A DNA stretch of 64,000 bases from Phocoenobacter uteri (lineage in GTDB: Bacteria > Pseudomonadota > Gammaproteobacteria > Enterobacterales > Pasteurellaceae), in assembly GCF_900454895.1 (NCBI RefSeq), contig NZ_UGTA01000001.1, positions 434,001 to 498,000 on the forward strand, written 5' to 3'. The notes under the pieces were generated by a model that did not search any database, was not told where the DNA came from, and was given only the letters and a program-made list of their open reading frames with translations. Positions 8,840 through 16,743 of the stretch are shown piece by piece. Numbering within the stretch: the first letter of the stretch is position 1; each line of letters opens with the position of its first letter. Made by a program: the position numbers and the translations under genes.

Positions 8840-10057
8840 TTATGTTTCATTTTTATTATTTGCAAAAAATGGATCATTTTTGACCGCTTGCTCGTTTTTT
8901 AAATATTGCACAAGTTGTGCCATCATCTTCTGAATCATTCTATCACTTAAAATATCCGCATATTCACGATTAAAATCATCGTATTTTTGTGAAAGGAAAT
9001 GGATCTCCTTTTCTTTAATCTCTAATAACGATTGCTTAAAATTATTGATTGTTGGTGATAGTTGACGTTCATAAAGCCATCTGGAAAATTCATTTTGATA
9101 TTTCTGAATCGTTTCTTCCACAAATGGAATACTTTGTTTACGATTCTCTAAATTCTCATCCGTCACTTTTGAAAGCATATCCACATTGATCAGCTCAATA
9201 TTAGGATAATGTTTTAATTCTGGGGCGACATTTTCTGGAATAGATAAATCTAAAATCACTAATTTCTTATCAAAATCAATGTGTTCAGCTCGAATAGTCG
9301 GCAAATCTGAACCTGTTGCGACAATCAAAATATCACTATTCTGAATGGTTGAAATCAATGTCTTTTCATCACTAATTGCAAGGGCAGGAAATTGTTTTTG
9401 AAACTCTTCTGCTTTATGTAACGAGCGGTTAATTAAACAAACATCGTATTGCTCTTGGAGTAAATATTGACAGGTTTTTTTTCCCATTTCTCCTAAGCCA
9501 TAAATGACCATTTTTTTATGCGAACAATCAGGAATATTTTTTTGTAAGTATTGAATGGCGGCAAAAGCAACAGAGGTTGTTCCCGTACTAAAGTAAGTAG
9601 AAGATTTAATTTCTTTGCTTGCTTGGAGAACCGTGCTGAATAAACGATCTAAATACGTATTGATAAGATCGTAGTCTTTGGCTTGATTGAACGCAGTTTT
9701 TAATTGCCCAATAATCTCGTGATCGCCCAAAATTTGGCTATTAAGCCCAACGGCAGTTTGAAATAAATGTAAATGTGCTTCTTCACCTTTATAAATACTC
9801 GCGACTTTTGAGAAAGTTTCAACATCGCCTTTACAATACTTCACTAATAATGAAATCAATTCATAAGGGTTATGTGCAAATCCCATAATCTCGGTACGAT
9901 TACAGGTTGAAAGAACAAAAAGGGCTTCAATGCCTCTCTTTTTGGCTTCTTTTAATAAGGCAATCTGATTTTCTTTTGAAATGCTAAAAAGCCCCCTTGT
10001 ATAGGTATCCGCTTTTTTATAATTTATGCCCACATTGTAAAGTTGTAATAACTTCAT
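8840..10057 (-). CDS. hemA: Glutamyl-tRNA reductase
   Basis: HemA reduces glutamyl-tRNA to glutamate-1-semialdehyde, the first committed step of C5 heme synthesis. In the 405-residue protein the catalytic cysteine is C52 in LSTCNRTEIMGF, LGDHEIIGQLK marks the substrate site, and VIYGLGEMGKKT (near 183) is the NADPH-binding loop. It is the first gene of the operon. No Shine-Dalgarno sequence precedes the ATG. The N-terminus YNVGINYKKAD and RGLFSIS recall Bacteroidetes HemA rather than the enterobacterial MTLLALGINH type. Upstream lies a 260 bp divergent region with a perfect palindrome. Confidence 0.95.
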   Translation of the reverse strand: MKLLQLYNVGINYKKADTYTRGLFSISKENQIALLKEAKKRGIEALFVLSTCNRTEIMGFAHNPYELISLLVKYCKGDVETFSKVASIYKGEEAHLHLFQTAVGLNSQILGDHEIIGQLKTAFNQAKDYDLINTYLDRLFSTVLQASKEIKSSTYFSTGTTSVAFAAIQYLQKNIPDCSHKKMVIYGLGEMGKKTCQYLLQEQYDVCLINRSLHKAEEFQKQFPALAISDEKTLISTIQNSDILIVATGSDLPTIRAEHIDFDKKLVILDLSIPENVAPELKHYPNIELINVDMLSKVTDENLENRKQSIPFVEETIQKYQNEFSRWLYERQLSPTINNFKQSLLEIKEKEIHFLSQKYDDFNREYADILSDRMIQKMMAQLVQYLKNEQAVKNDPFFANNKNET

Positions 10058-10160
10058 ATGATTAAATGATTTTAGTTGAAAATATACGAAAGTGATAAGC
10101 TACCAACAAAGGATAGGTAAATCAAATAATTTTTATAAGAAAAGAGATATCTTTGATATA

Positions 10161-10178
10161 ATTCAAGAATTCTTGAAT
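10161..10178. promoter_or_regulatory. Perfect 18-bp palindrome in the hemA/SDR divergent promoter region
   Basis: ATTCAAGAATTCTTGAAT is its own reverse complement and sits midway between the two divergent genes, about 104 bp from the hemA start. Its position suits an operator for one or both genes. The regulator is unknown, and the sequence does not match FNR, Fur, CRP or ArgR consensus. A smaller palindrome, AGATATCT, lies just beside it. Confidence 0.5.
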
Positions 10179-10317
10179 AACAAGAAGAAGTATATTTAAG
10201 CTTGTTATAAAATTTACAACATCTAGTTTTCAGAATGCTTCGCAAGAGAGATAAAAAAGCAAGGATTTTTAATCTATAAGAGCACATCTCTGAAATAGAA
10301 AGGAAGAGGATACAACA

Positions 10318-11025
10318 ATGGAATTAGCAAATAAAACAATCCTTATAACAGGTGCAAGCACTGGTGTTGGCGAAAAAATCGCATTACGTTTAGCAAAAGA
10401 AAATTGCTCTCTTGCATTGATTGCGAGAAATGTTGAACGATTAGAAAAGGTGGTTGAAAAAGCAAAAATATTGGGAGCAAAAGAGGTTCGTTCTTATTGT
10501 TGCGATATTGCAAATACCCCGCTCTTATCTGAAACCATTGATAAAATTGTGACTGATTTTGGTGGAATTGACGTGTTAATCAATAATGCGGGCGTATGGC
10601 AAAAGTTAATGCAACTTGATGAAATGTCTGCAGAAATGATAGATGATGTATTGAATGTAAATTTATCCGCATTGATCCATACCACACGTTTAACACTACC
10701 TTATTTACGTCAAAGAGAAAAATCTGCGATTATCAATATTGTTTCTAAATCAGGTGTATTAGCTCAAGCAGGACAATCCGTTTATACCGCGAGTAAATAC
10801 GGCGCGAGAGGGTTTACTGAGGTTTTAAAAGCAGATCTAAAAGGAACAAATGTTAAAGTAACAGGTCTTTATCAAAGTGGCACAAATACCGCATTTTTTG
10901 CAAAAGCAAATGAGCCTTTTGATACAAATAATTTTACAGAACCGGAAGATTTAGCTGATGTAGTGGCTTATATATTAAAACAGCCAGAGAAAATTTGGTT
11001 ACACGATGTGCGGATTGATAGATAA
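10318..11025 (+). CDS. Short-chain dehydrogenase/reductase
   Basis: This is a classical SDR oxidoreductase of 235 residues. It has the NAD(P)-binding TGASTGVGE (about 11-19), the structural NNAG (about 87-90), and the catalytic Ser-Tyr-Lys set in IVSKSGVLAQAGQSVYTASKYG (about 140-161). The ending WLHDVRIDR is common in small SDRs. The substrate cannot be told from sequence. It diverges from the hem operon and has a strong ribosome binding site (AGGAAGAGG). The next gene, tex, starts 106 bp downstream and is probably independent. Confidence 0.88.
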   Translation: MELANKTILITGASTGVGEKIALRLAKENCSLALIARNVERLEKVVEKAKILGAKEVRSYCCDIANTPLLSETIDKIVTDFGGIDVLINNAGVWQKLMQLDEMSAEMIDDVLNVNLSALIHTTRLTLPYLRQREKSAIINIVSKSGVLAQAGQSVYTASKYGARGFTEVLKADLKGTNVKVTGLYQSGTNTAFFAKANEPFDTNNFTEPEDLADVVAYILKQPEKIWLHDVRIDR

Positions 11026-11131
11026 AACATAATAAATGAACTGGGCTAGTTTAAAATACCCAAAAATGATATTCTAAACAAGAAATTAGAAAAATTATAG
11101 TTTATAAAAGAATAAAAAAGTAAGGACAAAA

Positions 11132-13450
11132 ATGACGGAATCAAATTCACAGTTAAATACCCAAATTAGCCAAATCATCGCATCAGAATTAACGGTGCAA
11201 CCAAAGCAGATCTTATCTGCAATGAATTTATTAGATGAGGGAAATACCATTCCTTTTATTGCTCGTTATCGTAAAGAAGTCACTGGCGGACTTGATGATA
11301 CACAACTTCGCCACTTTGAAACACGTTTGATTTATTTACGAGAATTGAACGATCGCCGTCAAACCATTTTGAAATCTATTGAGGAACAAGGAAAGCTAAG
11401 CGGTGATTTAAAAGAGAAAATTTGCAAAACTCAGAGCAAAACAGAATTAGAAGATCTTTACTTACCTTATAAACCAAAACGCCGTACTCGTGGGCAAATC
11501 GCAATTGAAAATGGACTAGAGCCATTAGCTACAACACTTTGGGAAGAACCAAATCAAACACCTGAAACCCTCGCAGAAAGCTATTTGAATGAAGAAGTCA
11601 AAGATGTTAAATCAGCATTAGATGGTGCGAGATATATCTTAATGGAACGCTTTGCTGAAGATGCTCAACTTCTTGCTAAATTACGTCATTATCTTACCCA
11701 AAATGCGACTCTTGAAGCAAAAGTGATTGAAGGAAAAGAGGAAGAAGGGGCGAAGTTTAGAGATTATTTTAATTATTCTGAACAGTTTAAAAAAATCCCT
11801 TCTCATCGTGCGTTAGCTATTTTGCGTGGACGAAATGAAGGGATTTTAAATATCTCTTTAAATGCCGATCCTGAACAAGATGAAGCAATCCGTACTAGTC
11901 ATTGTGAAGAAATTATTCGTGAGCATTTAGGCGTGCAGTTTAATGGTTTAGCGTCGGATACTTGGCGTAAACAAGTGATTGCGTGGACGTGGAAAATTAA
12001 GACTTCGTTGCATTTAGAAACAGAATTGATGACGACTTTACGCGAAAAAGCTGAAGAAGAAGCGATTGATGTGTTTGCTCGAAATCTTACCGCTTTATTG
12101 ATGGCAGCACCTGCGGGGGCGAGAAATACGATGGGGCTTGATCCAGGTTTACGAACAGGGGTAAAAGTTGCCGTAGTGGATAACACAGGTAAATTATTGG
12201 CAACGGATACCATTTATCCGCATACCGGTCAGGCGGATAAAGCCGCTCATAGCATTTATACCTTAGGTAAAAAATATAATGTAGATTTGATTGCGATTGG
12301 TAATGGTACGGCATCGCGTGAAACAGAACGCTTTGTGGCAGAAACCCATAAAAAATATAGCGATTGGAAGGCTCAAACTGTTGTTGTCAGCGAAGCAGGA
12401 GCATCGGTTTATTCTGCCTCTGAATTTGCAGCACAAGAATTTCCAGAATTAGATGTTTCATTGCGTGGAGCAGTGTCCATTGCTCGCCGTTTACAAGATC
12501 CATTGGCGGAATTAGTGAAAATTGAACCAAAAGCAATCGGTGTGGGGCAGTATCAACACGACGTAAACCAAACTCAGCTAGCACGTAAATTAAATGCGGT
12601 GGTGGAAGATTGTGTGAATGCGGTGGGGGTAGATATTAATACCGCCTCTGCACCACTTTTAACCTGTGTGGCGGGAATGAATAAAACCCTTGCGCAAAAT
12701 ATCGTGGCATATCGTGATGAAAATGGACGTTTTACCGCGCGTAGCCAGCTTAAAAAAGTGGCGCGTTTAGGGCCAAAATCCTTTGAGCAATGTGCTGGAT
12801 TTATGCGAATTTTAGATGGAAAGAACCCGCTTGATCGTTCAAGCGTTCACCCAGAGGCGTATCCAGTGGTTGAAAAAATCTTACAAGCAACTGAATTAAG
12901 TCTAAGTGATTTAATGGGCAACAGCACACGTATTCATCAGCTTGATGCCTCACAATTTGTGGACGAGAAATTCGGTTTACCAACGGTAAATGATATTTTT
13001 AAAGAGCTTGAAAAACCGGGACGTGATCCACGAGGCGAATTCAAAACTGCGACCTTTATGGAGGGCGTGGAAGAGATCAAAGATCTTGTTGAAGGAATGA
13101 TTTTAGAAGGTACGGTTACTAACGTAACAAACTTCGGTGCATTTGTTGATATTGGTGTTCATCAAGACGGTTTAGTGCATATTTCAATGTTGGCTAACTC
13201 TTTTGTGGATGATCCACACAAAGTGGTGAAGACAGGCGATATTGTTAAAGTCAAAGTATTAGATGTTGATATTGTACGTAAACGTATTGCGTTAACAATG
13301 CGATTAGATGAAAAATCAGCCCCTAAAAAAGATCAAAATAGAAATGAACAAGCGGTCAGAAATAATGCAAAATTTGCAAAAAATTCACAAAAAACAACCG
13401 CTACAAATTCAGCAATGGCGGATGCTTTTGCGAAGTTAAAGAGAAGATAG
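11132..13450 (+). CDS. tex: Transcription accessory protein Tex (S1 RNA-binding)
   Basis: Tex is a nucleic-acid-binding protein linked to transcription and stress or virulence traits. The 772-residue product has the Tex N-terminal helical region with the RYRKEVTGGLDD motif, a YqgF-like RNase H fold starting around GLDPGLRTGVKVAVVD (about 330), helix-hairpin-helix segments (GVDINTASAPLL; YRDENGRFTARSQLKKV) and a C-terminal S1 domain (LVEGMILEGTVTNVTNFGAFVDIGVH, about 650-720). A charged low-complexity tail ends the protein. It begins after AAGGAC. The stop codon is immediately followed by the fic start, so the two may be co-transcribed. Confidence 0.97.
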   Translation: MTESNSQLNTQISQIIASELTVQPKQILSAMNLLDEGNTIPFIARYRKEVTGGLDDTQLRHFETRLIYLRELNDRRQTILKSIEEQGKLSGDLKEKICKTQSKTELEDLYLPYKPKRRTRGQIAIENGLEPLATTLWEEPNQTPETLAESYLNEEVKDVKSALDGARYILMERFAEDAQLLAKLRHYLTQNATLEAKVIEGKEEEGAKFRDYFNYSEQFKKIPSHRALAILRGRNEGILNISLNADPEQDEAIRTSHCEEIIREHLGVQFNGLASDTWRKQVIAWTWKIKTSLHLETELMTTLREKAEEEAIDVFARNLTALLMAAPAGARNTMGLDPGLRTGVKVAVVDNTGKLLATDTIYPHTGQADKAAHSIYTLGKKYNVDLIAIGNGTASRETERFVAETHKKYSDWKAQTVVVSEAGASVYSASEFAAQEFPELDVSLRGAVSIARRLQDPLAELVKIEPKAIGVGQYQHDVNQTQLARKLNAVVEDCVNAVGVDINTASAPLLTCVAGMNKTLAQNIVAYRDENGRFTARSQLKKVARLGPKSFEQCAGFMRILDGKNPLDRSSVHPEAYPVVEKILQATELSLSDLMGNSTRIHQLDASQFVDEKFGLPTVNDIFKELEKPGRDPRGEFKTATFMEGVEEIKDLVEGMILEGTVTNVTNFGAFVDIGVHQDGLVHISMLANSFVDDPHKVVKTGDIVKVKVLDVDIVRKRIALTMRLDEKSAPKKDQNRNEQAVRNNAKFAKNSQKTTATNSAMADAFAKLKRR
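13348..13356 (+). repeat. DNA uptake signal core in the tex 3' end
   Basis: An exact ACAAGCGGT followed by CA lies in the region encoding the Tex tail. Confidence 0.8.
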
Positions 13451-14065
13451 ATGGTATTAGAAAATAAATTTGGTATCACGGATGCTTTAGAATTAGCAAA
13501 AGCTGAGGAAAAGCAGACTAAGTTAAAAGCGTTAACACTTTTTGAACAAAAAATATTAGATAATTTTGAGGTGGGCACCTTTAAAGGTTTATCTCAAATT
13601 CATTATCATTTATTTAGTGATATTTATGATTTTGCAGGAAAAATGCGAGAGGTAAATATTGCAAAGGGCAATTTTCGTTTTGCACCTGTGATGTATCTCG
13701 AACCTGCTTTAAGAAGTATTGATAAAATGCCACAAAGTAATTTCAATGAAATTATTGAAAAATATGTTGAGATGAATGTGGCACACCCTTTTAGAGAGAG
13801 GAATGGGCGTAGTACAAGAATTTGGCTTGACGCAATTTTAAAGAAAGAATTAAAGCAAGTGATCGATTGGAGTAAGGTAAATAAAGTAGATTATTTACTG
13901 GCGATGGCGCGTAGTCCAGTGAAAGATTTGGAAATAAAATTTCTACTTCAAAATGCATTAACAGATAGAATTGATGATCGTGAAGTCTATATGAAAGGGA
14001 TTGATGCAAGTTATCACTATGAAGGTTATAGTGTTTTTAAAACGCAGGATCTAAGTAACAATTAG
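13451..14065 (+). CDS. fic: Class III Fic protein (NmFic-like) with altered Fic motif
   Basis: Fic proteins transfer AMP or other nucleotide parts to target proteins; the Neisseria relative NmFic AMPylates gyrase and topoisomerase IV. The 204-residue protein has the family segments FKGLSQIHYHLFSDIYDFAG and NIAKGNFRFAP. Its catalytic loop, residues 112-123, reads HPFRERNGRSTR, where the consensus is HxFx(D/E)GNGRxxR: the catalytic His112 is kept but the first glycine is Arg117 (codon AGG, one base from GGG). The C-terminal autoinhibitory helix of class III, S187-xxx-E191-G192, is intact. The ATG follows the tex stop with no gap, with an AGAGAAG Shine-Dalgarno sequence in the tex end. Activity is uncertain because the changed glycine normally helps bind nucleotide phosphate. 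Confidence 0.9.
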   Translation: MVLENKFGITDALELAKAEEKQTKLKALTLFEQKILDNFEVGTFKGLSQIHYHLFSDIYDFAGKMREVNIAKGNFRFAPVMYLEPALRSIDKMPQSNFNEIIEKYVEMNVAHPFRERNGRSTRIWLDAILKKELKQVIDWSKVNKVDYLLAMARSPVKDLEIKFLLQNALTDRIDDREVYMKGIDASYHYEGYSVFKTQDLSNN

Positions 14066-14119
14066 AATTTTTTTAAACGATATTTTTAAACTACAGTAAT
14101 TAAATCAGGAGAACCAAAA

Positions 14120-15766
14120 ATGAGAAACAAACTCGCAGTTTCATTATTATTTAGTGCTTTAACAGCTGGATTTATCGGTGTAGCTAATGCTGCTGATAAA
14201 AATATAGAAGTTGACTTAACTGTATTACATACTAACGATCATCACGGACATTTCTGGAAGAATAAACACGGTGAGTATGGTATGGCAGCACGTAAAACCT
14301 TGATTGATAGCATCAGAAAAGAAGTAGCAGAAAAAGGCGGTTATAGCTTGTTGCTTTCTGGTGGTGATATCAATACAGGGGTGCCTGAGTCTGATATGCA
14401 AAATGCTGAACCTGATTTTAAAGGAATGACTAAGTTGGGTTATGATGCAATGGCATTAGGTAACCACGAATTTGATAATCCTTTAAGTGTGTTAAAACAA
14501 CAACAAGAATGGGCTAACTTTCCTTTCCTAGCGGCAAATATCTATGATAAGAAAACGGGTGAGCGTTTGTTCAAACCATATCAAATCTTTACCAAAGGTG
14601 GCGTGAAAATTGCGGTGATTGGCTTAACCACCGAAGATACGATGAAAATTGGTAATCCTGAATATATTTCTGGTTTAGAATTCCGTAATCCTGTTGAAGT
14701 GGTGAAAGCATTAGTGCCTGAAATCAAGAAAACAGAAAAACCAGATTTGATTTTTGCGGTAACCCATATGGGACATTACCAAAATGCAGATTATGGCGTG
14801 AATGCACCGGGTGATGTGACTTTAGCTCGCTCATTACCTGAGGGTTATTTGGATATGATTATTGGTGGACACTCACAAAATCCTGTGTGTATGGAACCAA
14901 ATTTAGAAAATTATGATCCTGAATTTAAACCGGGTAAAGATTGCCGTCCTGATAGACAAAATGGTACTTGGATCGTGCAAGCTCACGAGTGGGGTAAATA
15001 TGTTGGACGTGCTGATTTCAGTTTCAAAGATGGCAAATTAACCTTAGGCGAATATAAATTGATTCCTGTTAATTTGAAGAAAAAAGTAAAAATTGATGGT
15101 AAAAAAGTACGTCAATTAGTCGCTGATGAAATCAAAGAAGATCAAGAAATGTTAGATTTCTTGACCCCTTATCAACAAGTGGGTGAGAAAGCATTGAGTG
15201 TGAAAGTGGGGTCAAGTGATGGTAAGTTAATGGGTGATCGTGATGTAGTTCGTTTTAAACAAACGAATTTAGGTCGCTTAATGGCAACTGCTCAAAAAGA
15301 AAAAGTAAACGCTGATTTTGGTATTATGAATTCAGGCGGTGTGCGCGATTCTATCGAAGGTGGCGACATCACTTATAAAGATGTGTTAAAAGTGCAACCA
15401 TTTGCAAACACAGTTGTAAAAGCAACAATGAACGGTGTTGAGCTTAAAAAATACCTTGATGTTGTTGCAACAAAATCAGTCGATTCTGGTGCTTATCCAC
15501 AATTTGCCAATATTTCTATGACTGTGAAAAAAGATGGTGTACATAATGTGGTGATCAATGGCAAAGCATTAGAAAATGATAAAACATACACATTCTCTAT
15601 TCCTAGCTTTAATGCTGTGGGGGGCGACGGTTATCCAAAATTAACGAACTTTATTGATACAGGTTTTGTGGATGCTGAAGTATTAAAAAGCTACATTCAA
15701 AATCATTCTCCATTAAAAGTGGCAGATTATGAACCTAAAAATGAAGTGATTTTTGAAAATCAATAA
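14120..15766 (+). CDS. ushA: Periplasmic UDP-sugar hydrolase / 5'-nucleotidase
   Basis: UshA hydrolyses UDP-sugars and 5'-nucleotides in the periplasm. The 548-residue protein starts with a signal peptide ending near ANA-AD (about residue 24). Metal-binding motifs of the metallophosphoesterase domain follow: VLHTNDHHGHFW, LLSGGDINTG, ALGNHEFDN, THMGHY and GGHSQNPVC. The C-terminal substrate domain holds NSGGVRDSIEGGDI and FNAVGGDGYP. Length and sequence run parallel to E. coli UshA (550 residues), and less so to the H. influenzae NAD nucleotidase NadN. In this family such enzymes supply nucleosides from host nucleotides. A GGAGAA ribosome binding site precedes it and a terminator follows. Confidence 0.94.
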   Translation: MRNKLAVSLLFSALTAGFIGVANAADKNIEVDLTVLHTNDHHGHFWKNKHGEYGMAARKTLIDSIRKEVAEKGGYSLLLSGGDINTGVPESDMQNAEPDFKGMTKLGYDAMALGNHEFDNPLSVLKQQQEWANFPFLAANIYDKKTGERLFKPYQIFTKGGVKIAVIGLTTEDTMKIGNPEYISGLEFRNPVEVVKALVPEIKKTEKPDLIFAVTHMGHYQNADYGVNAPGDVTLARSLPEGYLDMIIGGHSQNPVCMEPNLENYDPEFKPGKDCRPDRQNGTWIVQAHEWGKYVGRADFSFKDGKLTLGEYKLIPVNLKKKVKIDGKKVRQLVADEIKEDQEMLDFLTPYQQVGEKALSVKVGSSDGKLMGDRDVVRFKQTNLGRLMATAQKEKVNADFGIMNSGGVRDSIEGGDITYKDVLKVQPFANTVVKATMNGVELKKYLDVVATKSVDSGAYPQFANISMTVKKDGVHNVVINGKALENDKTYTFSIPSFNAVGGDGYPKLTNFIDTGFVDAEVLKSYIQNHSPLKVADYEPKNEVIFENQ

Positions 15767-15784
15767 TCATTGATAATTTATTAT

Positions 15785-15818
15785 AAAGGCTAGGTTTTAT
15801 CTAAAGCATAGCCTTTTT
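15785..15818 (+). terminator. Terminator after ushA
   Basis: The stem AAAGGCTA/TAGCCTTT is followed by T residues, with a 16-base loop. Confidence 0.75.
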
Positions 15819-15902
15819 ATTTAATATTAAATCGGTTTATTGAAAAAAATTGCAAAATTTTGGCAAAATATGACCGCTTTATTATGATTAAAAGGAAAAA
15901 AT

Positions 15903-16568
15903 ATGACTTATATAACTAAGCAGCAAGTATTAGATTCTGCATTATATCGCTGTGCAATTCGTGATTATGATCCCGCTAAAAAAATCAGCGAAGAAGATTT
16001 TAATGTGATTCTTGAATTAGCACGTCTATCACCAAGTTCTGTGGGGTCAGAGCCGTGGAAATTTTTGGTGGTACAGAATCCAGAGCTTCGTGAAAAATTA
16101 AAACCAGTAAGCTGGGGAATGAAATCTCAGCTTGATAATGCCAGCCATCTCGTCTTTTTATTAGCTCATAAAAATATGCGTTGGGATACGGACTTTTTCC
16201 GCAATAAACTACAAAGCTATGGTTTAAGCGGGGAACGATTAGAAAGCAAATTAGAGCATTATCGAAATTTTCAACAAAATGATATTGAGATTTTAGAAAG
16301 CGAACGCACACTTTTTGATTGGGCAAGTAAACAAACCTATATTGCATTAGGCAATATGATGAACGGTGCAGCGATGCTTGGGATTGATTCTTGTCCGATT
16401 GAGGGGATGAATTATAAAGGTGTCACAGATATTCTTGTGGAAGCCGGATTATTTGATCCGACAGAGTATGGTGTATCTGTTGCTGTTACTTTTGGTTATC
16501 GTAGTGAAAAACCATTACCAGCTAAAAGCCGTAAGAAAATGGAAGACTTGATGATTTGGGCAGAATAA
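15903..16568 (+). CDS. NfsB-type FMN nitroreductase family NAD(P)H oxidoreductase
   Basis: This 221-residue flavoprotein belongs to the nitroreductase family that reduces nitroaromatics or quinones with NAD(P)H. The FMN-binding N-terminal arginine region (YRCAIRDYDP, about 16-25), LSPSSVGSEPWKFLVV (about 40-55), and the C-terminal VAVTFGYRSEKP (about 196-207) are characteristic. Length and segments match the putative nitroreductase seen in Haemophilus, as I remember it. The physiological substrate is not known. A degenerate uptake signal lies in the upstream region at about 15850-15880, and a hairpin terminator follows. Confidence 0.85.
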   Translation: MTYITKQQVLDSALYRCAIRDYDPAKKISEEDFNVILELARLSPSSVGSEPWKFLVVQNPELREKLKPVSWGMKSQLDNASHLVFLLAHKNMRWDTDFFRNKLQSYGLSGERLESKLEHYRNFQQNDIEILESERTLFDWASKQTYIALGNMMNGAAMLGIDSCPIEGMNYKGVTDILVEAGLFDPTEYGVSVAVTFGYRSEKPLPAKSRKKMEDLMIWAE

Positions 16569-16580
16569 ATTTTTATGATA

Positions 16581-16629
16581 TTAGTTCAATATTTAAATCA
16601 TACAAAATGTAAGTATTGAACTAATTTTG
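16581..16629 (+). terminator. Terminator after the nitroreductase gene
   Basis: An 11-bp perfect stem TTAGTTCAATA/TATTGAACTAA is followed by TTTTG. Confidence 0.75.
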
Positions 16630-16685
16630 TCTGCTAATTCATTCATTTTTAACAAAATTTTATAAAAATAAAAAAAAATGCTTTA

Positions 16686-16701
16686 CTGTTTAAATAAACA
16701 G
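16686..16701. promoter_or_regulatory. LexA (SOS) box 1 upstream of recN
   Basis: CTGTTTAAATAAACAG fits CTGT-N8-ACAG perfectly, and the symmetry extends to TA on each side. Confidence 0.9.
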
Positions 16702-16706
16702 TATTA

Positions 16707-16722
16707 CTATATATCCATACAG
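16707..16722. promoter_or_regulatory. LexA (SOS) box 2 upstream of recN
   Basis: CTATATATCCATACAG keeps the ACAG half and has one change (CTAT for CTGT) in the other. It starts 21 bp after box 1, on the same helical face, as expected for cooperative LexA binding. Confidence 0.7.
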
Positions 16723-16743
16723 TGTCTGTTGTGTGGGTTTTTT

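Noticed and set aside
7801..10057. The idea that the hem operon sits on a mobile element
   Set aside because: No integrase, transposase, tRNA attachment site or flanking repeats are visible at its ends; if it was acquired, the vehicle has gone.
10072..10287. A 71-codon minus-strand reading frame upstream of hemA
   Set aside because: It has low-complexity hydrophobic composition, spans the palindrome and promoter region, lacks a ribosome binding site and resembles no family.
16678..16743. An extended N-terminus of RecN from the ATG at 16678
   Set aside because: It would run through both LexA boxes and add 22 residues without family match; 16744 is the conserved start.
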